Below, piece after piece: positions 1-8,542 of a stretch of 64,000 nucleotides of DNA (position 1 is its first letter; every line of letters begins with the position of its first letter). Made by a program: the position numbers and the translations under genes. Origin of the DNA: Thermoplasmata archaeon (GTDB lineage: Archaea; Thermoplasmatota; Thermoplasmata; Lutacidiplasmatales; UBA184); NCBI GenBank assembly GCA_021796385.1, contig JAJYXQ010000007.1, forward strand, positions 1-64,000, written 5' to 3'. The notes beneath the pieces were generated by a model. It saw only the letters and a program-made list of their open reading frames with translations, was not told the origin of the DNA and searched no databases.

Positions 1-1179
1 CTGGTAGTGGGCATTCTTGACGTGGACGGTGATGGCATAGTGCTGGCCGGCCTCAAGCTGGAGAGCATGGTCCGAAGTGACCGTGTAGGAACCACCGGGG
101 CCGGACACGGTGAAGGACACCTGAGCGGCCTTCCAGATGTTGCAGCCGTTACCGGCGCAACCCGCGGTGACCGAGTTGACAAAGAACTCCACGGGGACCT
201 TTGCCGGGGTGCTTCCTCCGAAGACGATCTGGGACCGCAGCGAAGTGAGATCCCCGTGGAAAACGTCGAGGTCCGTGCAAGTCGTGGCGGTGATCCCCGG
301 GACGGAACCACAATCGCTGGTCTGCCAGAGCGACCAGGAGCTCCAGTGACCAGTATCAGGAGAAGCAGCTCCCCAATCCGCCACCCAGAGGTGGTACTTG
401 GTCAGCGAGGGATTGATGCAATTGGAGGCATAGTTGCTGTTCATGTAGATTATCGGGACGATGTGGAAACCCTTGTGGGTCGCATAGGCCTCGACGATCG
501 TGGCCCAGGAACTGACCCAGTTCGAGAGCGAACCTGAGCTGGTGGACTGTCCGCACCCCACCTCGACGTCCAGAGCAGGGAGCATGTTCCCGCTCTTGAA
601 GTACGGTCCGGCCACACTGAGAAAATGATCGGCCTCGGCCGAGGCGCTCGTCGCAGAACAGTAATCCGCACTATCGTCGACCGGGCAGGCGAAGTCATAC
701 GCCCCCATCACCACGCCCGACGAGCGTCCACTCGCCATGTCATACCCGAAGGCCGGGTTCGTGTAGCCGGCCCCTTGGGTCGCCTTGGCAAAGGCGAACC
801 CGATCCCACTCCGGGAGATTGTCGACCAAGAAGGAAAACCATTCACGCTCGAGACATCGATCCCGTGCGCGGTACCCCCCGACAGCGGAGTGATGGATGT
901 CGCTCCGGACCCGGTGAGCGAGGTGGAAGATGACGAGCTCGTGGCCTGGGATGCCAGGGAGCCAAGAGGTCCGACGCCTGTGAAAAGCAGGGGGGTGGCG
1001 GTGGAGAGTACCACCAACCCGCTGCCTACCATCAGTAAGGCTGCGGTGAGCGCGAAGATTGCCCGGCTGGGGTCACGCGGCGAAGTGTGACCCAGCCAAG
1101 GGACCGTGCGCTCCCCGTGTAGTCGGGGTTCCCGTCCCCGTACCATCTTCGTACTTTCGGTTGGTCCGCTGCTCGTCAT
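1..1179 (-). CDS. Secreted GH25-family muramidase (lysozyme-like), C-terminus cut by window edge
   Basis: The frame is missing from the ORF track because its stop lies left of the window; I translated it by hand. After a hydrophobic signal segment (about residues 38-60) and a Ser/Thr-rich linker comes a GH25 fold: GIDVSS (Asp about 108), GAYDFA, the catalytic DVE motif (about 204-206), LWVADWGA (about 268) and a DLDVF end motif. The family cleaves the glycan backbone of bacterial peptidoglycan. A Cys-containing beta-rich domain follows and runs off the edge. ATG 1179 is chosen because a TATA-like TTTAATA lies 28 nt upstream; ATG 1146 is the alternative. Archaea lack peptidoglycan, so an antibacterial or scavenging role outside the cell is inferred. 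The family is well supported; substrate and role are not shown. Confidence 0.85.
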   Translation of the reverse strand, partial: MTSSGPTESTKMVRGREPRLHGERTVPWLGHTSPRDPSRAIFALTAALLMVGSGLVVLSTATPLLFTGVGPLGSLASQATSSSSSTSLTGSGATSITPLSGGTAHGIDVSSVNGFPSWSTISRSGIGFAFAKATQGAGYTNPAFGYDMASGRSSGVVMGAYDFACPVDDSADYCSATSASAEADHFLSVAGPYFKSGNMLPALDVEVGCGQSTSSGSLSNWVSSWATIVEAYATHKGFHIVPIIYMNSNYASNCINPSLTKYHLWVADWGAASPDTGHWSSWSLWQTSDCGSVPGITATTCTDLDVFHGDLTSLRSQIVFGGSTPAKVPVEFFVNSVTAGCAGNGCNIWKAAQVSFTVSGPGGSYTVTSDHALQLEAGQHYAITVHVKNAHYQ

Positions 1180-1203
1180 CAACCCATTCTTTCGCCGCCC
1201 AGC

Positions 1204-1210
1204 TATTAAA
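1204..1210 (-). promoter_or_regulatory. TATA-like box of the GH25 gene
   Basis: TTTAATA read on the minus strand, centred about 28 nt before ATG 1179. The spacing fits a leaderless archaeal transcript. Confidence 0.5.
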
Positions 1211-1324
1211 GGACGGCTGTCTCATGGGACAAAGAGGGGACAACTCGGGCCGTGGCGGTCATAGGGCCAGGAAGGCCTTCGGACGTCCCCTTTGAGCTCG
1301 AACGACGGGTAGTTCCTTCCTGTC

Positions 1325-2767
1325 CTAGGACTCCCATCGGTGGAGCGGGGGTTTCGAGGGTCGGGGCACTGGGGAGGTCCCCCGGACGGGCATGTGCTTG
1401 TGGGAGTAGGGCACTTGGTGCAATGGGATCGGGAGGATGATGAGGCCGCCCACGATGACGATGGCCATGGCTACCAGATAGGCCGTGGCCGAGTCCGTGA
1501 CATTGTAGAGCCAACCCCCGAAGATCGTACCGATTAGCCCGCCAAAGCCGACAACCGCGTTGTAGATCCCCAGGGCCTTTCCCTTGTTTCCGGCCCCCTT
1601 GAGAAGCCGGAGGAGGAAGAGGGTGCTTGCGGTACTCGTGAAGGCCCAGACCACCCCCATGTTCGCGTTGAGGGCCATCATCATCACCGCCATGAGCCCG
1701 GGCCGCCCCACGAGGTAGTACCCGCTCAAGAGGAAGAGTGGGATGAGCGCGGCGCGGATCCACGTGGTCCCGATGAACAGTCGCTTGGGGGAGTACCGTT
1801 CCGCGGCGATCCCACTATGATAGAAGAGGGCGGTCGAAGCCGCCGCCGAGGCGAAGAACACGAAGAAGACCATGTCCTGCCCGAGGTTGGCCCCCGAGCC
1901 GGCTGTGAGGAAGAAGATGAAGGTCCCGTAGAAGGTCTGGGATCCGAAGCTGACGAGAAGGAGGGAGATGAACAGGAGTATCTCTACCGCAGTGAGCGGG
2001 ATCGCTTCTCCCCGGGCAAGGTCGACCACATGGAGCACCCGCTTGCGGAAACCGCGGATGCGCTCGACCGCCCCCCGATGGAGCTGACCTCCCAGATCAA
2101 TGATGTTCCGGTCGAGGTGCTGCTCGGGCTCCTCGATCCAAGCGTAGGCTAGCACGGCCGAGAGGAACGCCAGGGCTCCCGAGAGCAACAGGAGGAATTG
2201 CATCGCTCCCACGAGTCCCAGGGAATACGATCCTTGGGTCGCAAACCCGTAGAGGAAGATGCCACCAATCGCCAATCCCATCGCGCTGCCGATACCGGAG
2301 ACGAGTCCGAAGACGCCGACGTCGCGTGCCCACCAATGCTTGCGACGGGTTTCGAGGAGCAACATGGTACCGATGGGGGTGCTCGCCGCGGAACAGACCC
2401 CTTCCAGGATGTTGAGCAAGAGGTAATCCACCAGGTTCGGGGCGAAGGGCATGGCGAAGAGCACGAACCCGGTGGCCGTGAAGGAAAGTACGACGAAATA
2501 TTTGCGGTGCCGGATACGATCCGACACGTTCCCCCAGAAGATCGTGAACGGTACTTCCGTGAGGGTTGAGGCGGCCACAATGATGGCGATGATGAGGGGA
2601 GAGTCCGCGTTGTAGAGCGCGATGGCGAGAAGGGGAATGAGGGGGGTGGAAAGTCCGTTGTAGAGGGACCAGGGAAGGTAGGAGAAGAACCAGAGATCGG
2701 AAGAGGAAGGACGCGTGTCGGGCTCTGGGATGTGAAAATCGGGAGCTGCGTTCTGGGACACCTTCAC
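1325..2767 (-). CDS. Major facilitator superfamily transporter
   Basis: A polytopic membrane protein of about 480 residues with some 12 hydrophobic helices. The loop between helices 2 and 3 has the MFS signature region (GNVSDRIRHRK), and a long cytoplasmic loop falls near the middle (about residues 200-240). The substrate cannot be read from the sequence. The track ORF starts at 2938, but its first 57 residues are antisense to a divergent gene and look non-coding. I place the start at GTG 2767, about 29 nt after the TATAAATA box; GTG 2761, close behind a GGAGGTGA motif, is equally possible. The gene stands alone, divergent from the small ORF and tpiA. Confidence 0.8.
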   Translation of the reverse strand: MKVSQNAAPDFHIPEPDTRPSSSDLWFFSYLPWSLYNGLSTPLIPLLAIALYNADSPLIIAIIVAASTLTEVPFTIFWGNVSDRIRHRKYFVVLSFTATGFVLFAMPFAPNLVDYLLLNILEGVCSAASTPIGTMLLLETRRKHWWARDVGVFGLVSGIGSAMGLAIGGIFLYGFATQGSYSLGLVGAMQFLLLLSGALAFLSAVLAYAWIEEPEQHLDRNIIDLGGQLHRGAVERIRGFRKRVLHVVDLARGEAIPLTAVEILLFISLLLVSFGSQTFYGTFIFFLTAGSGANLGQDMVFFVFFASAAASTALFYHSGIAAERYSPKRLFIGTTWIRAALIPLFLLSGYYLVGRPGLMAVMMMALNANMGVVWAFTSTASTLFLLRLLKGAGNKGKALGIYNAVVGFGGLIGTIFGGWLYNVTDSATAYLVAMAIVIVGGLIILPIPLHQVPYSHKHMPVRGTSPVPRPSKPPLHRWES

Positions 2768-2790
2768 CTCCCCCGGTGACGAACCGAATC

Positions 2791-2799
2791 TATTTATAT
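2791..2799. promoter_or_regulatory. Shared divergent TATA element
   Basis: TATTTATAT (TATAAATA on the minus strand) lies 23 nt before ATG 2819 on plus and about 29 nt before GTG 2767 on minus. It is the only AT-rich element between the two genes and probably serves one or both. Confidence 0.5.
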
Positions 2800-2818
2800 C
2801 AGCTATCCTAAACAACCG

Positions 2819-3025
2819 ATGATGGTGAGCTCGGGCCGCAAGAGCGAGAAAACCATCCACCATCAGTTCGACCCGGCGGACGATTCGGTGACGCTCGAGA
2901 CGGTGCTCACCATGATCGAAGCGCTGCGCAAAAAGCACCCCGACCGAGAGGTCTTCTTCGACGGGGACGAGTACTCCATCTGCTCACGACCGAAGCATAA
3001 GCATGGGGCCCACCGCCGGAGCTAG
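2819..3025 (+). CDS. Small protein of unknown function (68 aa)
   Basis: A short charged protein with no signal peptide or membrane segment. An N-terminal part rich in Lys/His is followed by a predicted helix (LETVLTMIEALRKKHP) and a compact DREVFFDGDEYSI segment, ending in a basic His/Lys tail. I do not recognise a family. It looks real because it begins exactly where a leaderless transcript from the TATA element at 2791-2799 would start, and its 3' end overlaps tpiA by 23 nt in another frame, suggesting translational coupling. The tandem ATG ATG leaves the exact start open by one codon. Confidence 0.55.
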   Translation: MMVSSGRKSEKTIHHQFDPADDSVTLETVLTMIEALRKKHPDREVFFDGDEYSICSRPKHKHGAHRRS

Positions 3026-3707
3026 GGAACTCGGGACCCCCGTGTTCCTCCTCAACCTCAAGTCGTACCTTCCGGCTTTGGGGAACGGCGCGCTCACGAT
3101 CGGCCGACGCCTTCAGCACGCCGGGCGCCGATTCGGCGTGGCGACCGCTATCGCCCCCTCGGCAGCCAGTCTGGAGACCCTCTCAAGGGCCCTCTCCATC
3201 CCCGTTCTGGCCCAGCATGTCGACCCATTCGACCCCGGGGCCCGCACGGGGTTCTTGGTCCCAGCCTCGCTCAGTGCGACGGGTGTCGCCGGGAGTCTGC
3301 TCAATCATTCGGAACGACGGTTGCCTCCTCCGCAGGTCCGGGAGGCCGTGAACATGCTACGTGCTTCGGGTCTAGTTTCCGTGGTGTGCGCCGGGTCCCT
3401 GGCCGAGGCCACCCGTCTTGCCCGGTATTGTCGGCCTGAGTTCCTGGCCGTGGAACCTCCGGAGCTCATCGGGGGGAACATCTCCGTATCCGTGGCGCGG
3501 CCGGAGGTCATCCAGGGGACTGTCCGGGGGGTGCGACGTGTGTCTCCGCGGACGCAGGTCCTTTGTGGGGCGGGCGTGAAGACCGGGGAGGATGTGCGCC
3601 GGGCGTTGGAACTGGGGGCGAAGGGGATCCTTGTTTCGAGCGCCGTCGCCGCAGCGCAAGACCCGGCCCGGGCCATCGCGGAGTTGATGCATGGCTTTAA
3701 GTCTTGA
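3003..3707 (+). CDS. tpiA: Triosephosphate isomerase, archaeal type
   Basis: Interconverts dihydroxyacetone phosphate and glyceraldehyde 3-phosphate in glycolysis and gluconeogenesis. At 234 residues it has the short archaeal length. Visible motifs are the N-terminal NLKSY (substrate-binding Asn and Lys near 18-20), the catalytic His in LLNHSERR (about 101), the catalytic Glu in AVEPPELIG (about 150) and the phosphate-binding GAGVKTGED and GILVSSAV near the end. It overlaps the preceding small ORF and is followed by tRNA-Pro. The start ATG 3003 leaves a short extra N-terminus of about 12 residues before the first beta strand. Confidence 0.92.
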   Translation: MGPTAGARELGTPVFLLNLKSYLPALGNGALTIGRRLQHAGRRFGVATAIAPSAASLETLSRALSIPVLAQHVDPFDPGARTGFLVPASLSATGVAGSLLNHSERRLPPPQVREAVNMLRASGLVSVVCAGSLAEATRLARYCRPEFLAVEPPELIGGNISVSVARPEVIQGTVRGVRRVSPRTQVLCGAGVKTGEDVRRALELGAKGILVSSAVAAAQDPARAIAELMHGFKS

Positions 3708-3730
3708 AACGAATTGACCGGGAAACGAGC

Positions 3731-3805
3731 GGGACTGTGGGGTAGCTTGGTCCATCCTATGGCGTTCGGGACGCTGTGACTCCGGTTCAAATCCGGACAG
3801 TCCCA
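3731..3805 (+). tRNA. tRNA-Pro (anticodon CGG)
   Basis: A full cloverleaf can be drawn: acceptor GGGACTG/CAGTCCC, anticodon stem TGGCG/CGCTG around loop TTCGGGA (anticodon CGG, G37 as usual for Pro), T-stem TCCGG/CCGGA with loop TTCAAAT, discriminator A. No intron and no encoded CCA. Confidence 0.9.
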
Positions 3806-4004
3806 CTACCGCGACACGGAGGGGAAGTCCCTCAACTGGAAGCACCTCTAACCTATTGTATGATCCTAAAGTGAGTGGAGTCCGCTCCGCTCGACCGCGA
3901 AGTACCAAGATGCCGTGCGGTGGAAGGAGCCATAGTTTATTCGGTTCTGGTCTGTTCCGGCGAACGTGGCTTTGGACTGTGTGATATGAAGGCTTGGATG
4001 GAAC

Positions 4005-6368
4005 ATGGATAACATTCCCTCGGCACATGGACTGAGCAGCTCCGATGCCCAGCAACGGTTCGACCGCTACGGGCCCAACGAAGTACGAGAGGCCCCACCG
4101 CACCTCCTTCGAGACCTTGCCCTTCGCTTTTGGGGTCCGGTTCCTTGGATGCTGGAAGGGGCATTCGCCCTCGAGCTTATCCTCGGGAAGGTCCCGGAAG
4201 CGATCATTCTCCTAGCCCTCCTCGTCTTCAATGCCGTGCTCGCGGAGGTGCAGGAGCATCGCGCCCACGAAGCCCTTGAACTTCTGCGCCGTCGCCTTCA
4301 GGTCAACGCGCGTGTCCTCCGCGATGGCTCTTGGGTGACGGTCCCAGCCCGTGAGGTCGTACCCGGGGACCGGGTTCATTTGCGGATGGGGGACATCGTC
4401 CCCGCGGACGGGCGGGTCGTCGAGGGGGATCTGGGGATCGACCAGTCGGTGATCACGGGGGAGTCCGCTGAAGTGAGGGCCCCGGTGGGTTCTCTGGTGT
4501 ACTCGGGTTCCACCGTACGCGGTGGAACGGCGGATATTGAGGTCACCGCCACCGGGGCACATAGTTTCTATGGCAAGACTGCGGAGCTGGTCCGGACCGC
4601 CAAGAGCGAAGGCCACCTTGAACGCCTTCTCTTCAGCATCGTGCGCTATCTCGTGGCGCTCGACACGGCCTTGGCGCTCCTCATGCTCTTCACGGCCGAG
4701 CTCCGGGGGGTCTCACTGGCCGTGGTCCTCCCCTTCGTCCTTATCCTGCTGATCGCATCCGTGCCCGTTGCGCTTCCTGCCACGTTCACCATCGCAAACA
4801 CCGTGGAGGCCCGACGGCTGGTTGAGCAGGGAGTACTGGTCACCGGTCTCTCTGCGGTCCAAGAGGCGGCGAGCATGGAGGTCCTCTGCGTGGACAAGAC
4901 CGGGACGCTCACCGAAGGGAGGGAATCGTTCCGTCGTCTCGTGAACTGGGGGGGGCTCAGCGAGGACGAGGTGCTCTCTCTGGCGGGCGCCACTTGTGAC
5001 CCAGCCTCGTCCGACACGATCGACACCGCGGTCCTCCGGGAGGTACATCGTCGGGGCGTGTCCATCCCCCAGCGGTTGCGAGCCGTCCCCTTTGACCCGG
5101 CCCGGAAACTGTCCGAGGCCTGGGTCCAGTCGGGCGGAACGAAGATCCATGTGGTGCTGGGGGCTCCGGACAACGTGATCCGCATGTGTGGACAAACGCC
5201 TCCCGGGCTCCAGGAAGCTCAGGACCAAATGGCCGGGGAGGGTGCTCGGGTAATCATGCTGGCAGCGGGGACTGATGGCGCACTCGAGGCCAAGGGGCTC
5301 TTGGCACTGGCCGATGCCCCGCGCGCGGACGCCTTCGAACTGATCCGTTCGCTTCGGGCAATGGGGGTCCGGGTCATCATGTTGACCGGGGACTCCCGAC
5401 GGACGGCGGAGGCCATCGCACACCGGGTCGGCCTGGGGGACCGGATCGGAGACCGGGCACTTCTAACCGAAGATCCGACCGCCTTCGACGGGTTTGCCGG
5501 CGTCTACCCGGAGGACAAGTTCCACTTGGTCCAGGCGCTCCAGCGCCACCATCGGGTCGTCGGGATGACCGGGGATGGGGTGAACGATGCTCCCGCCCTC
5601 AAGCAAGCCGAGGTGGGGATCGCCGTATCGAACAGTACCGATGTGGCCCGCTCCGCCGCTCGTCTCGTGCTGACCCGCCCCGGGCTGGCGGACATCGTGA
5701 GCGCCGTCCGTGGGGGCCGTCTCGTGTACCGCCGCATGCTCTCTTGGACGCTCAACAAGCTCTCAAAGAACATCGAACTGGTCCTCCTGCTCACGCTCGG
5801 CTTCGTCTTTGCGGGGCTCCTCGTCACCACTCCCTTTCTCATCCTGGTCATGATCTTCGCGAACGATTTCGTGACCATGTCGGTGGGTTCCGACAATGCG
5901 CGTGTCTCCACGGCACCCGATCGTTGGGACATCCGTGAGATCCTGGCCACCTCCGCCGTGATCGGCGGGGCATGGCTCGCTCTGTCCTTCGGACTGCTCT
6001 GGTGGGCGTTCCATGTTGCTCAGCTTCCCCTGGCCACCCTCCAGACCTTCTTCTTCGTCTACCTCGTGCTCTCCAGCCAGGGCACTCTCCTCCTTGTGCG
6101 GGAGAAGGGGCCTTGCTGGAGCTCCCGCCCCGCCACCCCGCTCATCGCCGCGATGGCCGCCGATGACGTGGTCATCGTAGTGCTGGCCCTTACCGGGACC
6201 TTGATGGCTCCGCTCTCGATGGTGTTGATCTTCCTGCTCTTCTTGGTGGTCGTCGCCGGAACGTTGGGGATCGATCAGGTGAAGCTCGGATACTTCCGCA
6301 AGACGGACGCGTTCGGTCCCCGCTCCATCTTCCACAGGAAGGAAGGACCCCTGTCGAAGGCCACGTGA
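4005..6368 (+). CDS. P-type proton-translocating ATPase (P3A family)
   Basis: A 787-residue P-type ATPase. It shows the actuator motif TGES (about 152), the phosphorylation motif DKTGTLT (Asp about 297), MLTGDSRRTAEAIA in the nucleotide-binding part and the hinge MTGDGVNDAPALK. About ten membrane helices are split 2+2+6. The short N-terminus without heavy-metal domains, and the layout resembling fungal/plant and Methanocaldococcus plasma-membrane H+-ATPases, point to proton export. The long C-terminal autoinhibitory extension of plant enzymes is absent. Ion specificity is inferred from overall resemblance. It is a single gene between tRNA-Pro and the aromatic cluster; a TATA-like TAGTTTATT lies near 3935. 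Confidence 0.85.
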   Translation: MDNIPSAHGLSSSDAQQRFDRYGPNEVREAPPHLLRDLALRFWGPVPWMLEGAFALELILGKVPEAIILLALLVFNAVLAEVQEHRAHEALELLRRRLQVNARVLRDGSWVTVPAREVVPGDRVHLRMGDIVPADGRVVEGDLGIDQSVITGESAEVRAPVGSLVYSGSTVRGGTADIEVTATGAHSFYGKTAELVRTAKSEGHLERLLFSIVRYLVALDTALALLMLFTAELRGVSLAVVLPFVLILLIASVPVALPATFTIANTVEARRLVEQGVLVTGLSAVQEAASMEVLCVDKTGTLTEGRESFRRLVNWGGLSEDEVLSLAGATCDPASSDTIDTAVLREVHRRGVSIPQRLRAVPFDPARKLSEAWVQSGGTKIHVVLGAPDNVIRMCGQTPPGLQEAQDQMAGEGARVIMLAAGTDGALEAKGLLALADAPRADAFELIRSLRAMGVRVIMLTGDSRRTAEAIAHRVGLGDRIGDRALLTEDPTAFDGFAGVYPEDKFHLVQALQRHHRVVGMTGDGVNDAPALKQAEVGIAVSNSTDVARSAARLVLTRPGLADIVSAVRGGRLVYRRMLSWTLNKLSKNIELVLLLTLGFVFAGLLVTTPFLILVMIFANDFVTMSVGSDNARVSTAPDRWDIREILATSAVIGGAWLALSFGLLWWAFHVAQLPLATLQTFFFVYLVLSSQGTLLLVREKGPCWSSRPATPLIAAMAADDVVIVVLALTGTLMAPLSMVLIFLLFLVVVAGTLGIDQVKLGYFRKTDAFGPRSIFHRKEGPLSKAT

Positions 6369-6530
6369 GCCGCCCTTCGGGCCGTGGTACGTGCCCGGGT
6401 CCATTGCGTCCCACCATCCGTTCGTACGATCCAGGTAGCCACTCGAGATTAGCCAAGGCCGGGTGGTCGAACTTCGCCGGTAGTGAGGCTTAAGAGGTCA
6501 TTCCTTGTCGCGGTCCTTCGGTGACACAAC

Positions 6531-7484
6531 ATGAGTGAAAAACGCGTGTACCACGATATCCTCTACGAGAAGAACTGGCACGACCATACCGTCCTCATCA
6601 CGATCAACCGGGAGTCCCAACAGAACTCCTACCTCCTCTCAACTCTACGCGAACTCGTCCAGGCCTTCGAGGACGCAATGTGGGATGACGATGTCCAATT
6701 CATCGTCCTCACCGGGGCTGGGGACCGGGCCTTTTGCACCGGAGGCAATGTCGATGAGTACCGGACCACCTACGGGCGCAAGCCGAACGACTGGTGGAAC
6801 TGGGGGGAGATCTACGGTAGGTTCATGGGCATGATCCTCCACTGCGGCAAACCGGTCCTCTGCCGGATCAACGGCACCGTGGCCGGGGGAGGGCTCGAGT
6901 TCGTCGCGGCGAGTGACCTCGCCATCGCCACGGATGACGCTCGAGTGCTTTCCCCGGGTCCGCGCGTCGGCATGACCTCCATCGGCGGTCTCTCCCAGTG
7001 GTTACCGTTGCACTCGGGACTGAAGCACACTGCGGAGCTCGTGATGCTCTCTAGTGAGATCACCGCGGCCAAGGCGAAGGAATGGGGGATCGTGAACGAT
7101 GTGGTCCCCCGGGACCGCCTCGATGCCTCCGTGAAATCGTACATCGATCGGATGCTCGACCTGTCGCCCACCAGCCTTCACTATTTCAAGGTCCATCTGA
7201 ACTGGTGGAAGGACATGGTCTGGGCGGCCACCTGGGAACACGCCAAGGAGTTCTTCGCCCTCAACGTCGGGTCGATGCAACCGATGGAGGGACTCGGGGC
7301 GTTCCGGGACAAGCGTCCCCGGCGCTATCGCGCCATCCGGGACCAGATGGCCCAGGGGATGGACCCACACTACCCCTTCGGCCCGGCCTCCAGCCGCTGC
7401 CCGAAGTGCAACACCGATTACCTCCCCAGCCATTCTCAGTTCTGCCTGAAGTGCGGAGCCCCGCTCACTCCCAGCTCGCCATGA
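6531..7484 (+). CDS. oah: 6-oxocyclohex-1-ene-1-carbonyl-CoA hydrolase-like crotonase with C-terminal zinc ribbon
   Basis: A crotonase-fold enzyme placed as the ring-opening hydrolase of the benzoyl-CoA pathway (Oah/BamA), which hydrates and cleaves 6-oxocyclohexenoyl-CoA to 3-hydroxypimelyl-CoA. The segment AFCTGGNVDEY (68-77) matches the BamA-type motif FCTGGN..EY, followed by the oxyanion-hole GTVAGGGLE (115-123) and GPRVGMTSIGG. At 317 residues it is shorter than the roughly 375-residue bacterial enzymes. It also has an unusual C-terminal zinc ribbon, CPKC...CLKC (Cys 290, 293, 305, 308). It is first in a tight oah-had-dch operon; its TGA overlaps the had ATG. A GGTGACA motif precedes the start. 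Function rests on motif plus neighbours; another crotonase activity cannot be excluded. Confidence 0.75.
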   Translation: MSEKRVYHDILYEKNWHDHTVLITINRESQQNSYLLSTLRELVQAFEDAMWDDDVQFIVLTGAGDRAFCTGGNVDEYRTTYGRKPNDWWNWGEIYGRFMGMILHCGKPVLCRINGTVAGGGLEFVAASDLAIATDDARVLSPGPRVGMTSIGGLSQWLPLHSGLKHTAELVMLSSEITAAKAKEWGIVNDVVPRDRLDASVKSYIDRMLDLSPTSLHYFKVHLNWWKDMVWAATWEHAKEFFALNVGSMQPMEGLGAFRDKRPRRYRAIRDQMAQGMDPHYPFGPASSRCPKCNTDYLPSHSQFCLKCGAPLTPSSP

Positions 7485-8539
7485 GGGCGGCCCGGTTCCA
7501 CGGTCTGCCCGCCGGATTCCGGCCGGTCCACGGGAAACTCTCTCCAGAGCAGCATCTTGTGGTGGAGGATGTGGAGCGCCCTGTGCCTTTGATGGGGGAA
7601 GTGCTCGTCCGCACCGCCGCCTGCGGCGTATGCGCGACCGACCTTCATTATCTCCACGGGACCCCCACGTTTGCCAAGCCTCCGCTCACACTGGGGCACG
7701 AAATATCCGGGACGGTCGAGGTACTCGGTGCCGGGGTCGAGGGACTGAAGACCGGGGACCGCGTTCTCATCCCTGCTGTCGTCCCTTGCGGGAGTTGCAC
7801 GGCCTGTCGTACCGGACGGGACAACATCTGCGAACGGATGACGATGTTCGGAAACCACCGGGAGGGGGGTTTCGCCGAGTTCGTGCGCGCGCCGGCCGGG
7901 TATGTGGTTCCCCTTCCCCCGAGCCTCCCTCTGGTCGAGAGCGCCTTGGTGGCCGACGCCTTGTCCACCCCGTTCCACGCAGTGAAGAACCGGGGGGCAG
8001 TCCGGGCCGGGGAGACCGTCGCCGTTTTCGGCTGCGGCGGGGTCGGACTCAATGCCGTACAGTCCGCGGCAGCGTTGGGAGGCATCGTGATTGCGGTCGA
8101 TGTGGACGATCGGAAACTGGCCCTGGCCCGACAGCTCGGAGCCCAGGAGGTCGTGAACGCCACCGCAAAGGACGTCGTCCGCAAGGTCCGGGGACTGACC
8201 GACGGGGGAGTAGACGTGGCGTTCGAAGTGGTGGGACGCCCCGATGTGCTGCAGACAGCCTTCGATAGCGTGCGGTCCGGGGGCCGTCTCGTCACGGTGG
8301 GCTACAGCGAGGAGGACTGGAAGCTGAAGGTGAGCCGGGTCATGTTCCGGGAGATATCGGTCCTGGGTTCGCTCGGATGCCGGAGCGCGGAGTATCCCGT
8401 CATCCTTCGCTTGGTCGCATCCGGCCGCCTCCAGCTCGCTCCGCTGGTCTCCGCCCGCCTTCCCCTTGAGCGCATCAATGACGCTCTCGGGAATCTCGAA
8501 GCGGGCACGGTGCTTGGCCGACAGGTCATCACGTTCTGA
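7481..8539 (+). CDS. had: 6-hydroxycyclohex-1-ene-1-carbonyl-CoA dehydrogenase
   Basis: A zinc-type medium-chain alcohol dehydrogenase of 352 residues. It has the catalytic-zinc Cys in CGVCATDLHYLHG, GHE, the four-Cys structural-zinc lobe CGSCTACRTGRDNIC and an NAD-binding GCGGVGLNA. In the benzoyl-CoA pathway Had oxidises the 6-hydroxy intermediate made by Dch to the 6-oxo substrate of Oah. The role here is inferred from its position between oah and dch, since the family is broad. The track ORF begins at 7082, but the extra N-terminus is a shadow of oah; ATG 7481 forms an ATGA overlap with the oah stop. dch follows three bases after its stop. Confidence 0.82.
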   Translation: MRAARFHGLPAGFRPVHGKLSPEQHLVVEDVERPVPLMGEVLVRTAACGVCATDLHYLHGTPTFAKPPLTLGHEISGTVEVLGAGVEGLKTGDRVLIPAVVPCGSCTACRTGRDNICERMTMFGNHREGGFAEFVRAPAGYVVPLPPSLPLVESALVADALSTPFHAVKNRGAVRAGETVAVFGCGGVGLNAVQSAAALGGIVIAVDVDDRKLALARQLGAQEVVNATAKDVVRKVRGLTDGGVDVAFEVVGRPDVLQTAFDSVRSGGRLVTVGYSEEDWKLKVSRVMFREISVLGSLGCRSAEYPVILRLVASGRLQLAPLVSARLPLERINDALGNLEAGTVLGRQVITF

Positions 8540-8542
8540 GCG

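Noticed and set aside
7082-7480. N-terminal extension of the Had ORF
   Set aside because: It lies in oah in another frame and looks like a shadow; ATG 7481 gives the normal dehydrogenase length and an ATGA overlap.
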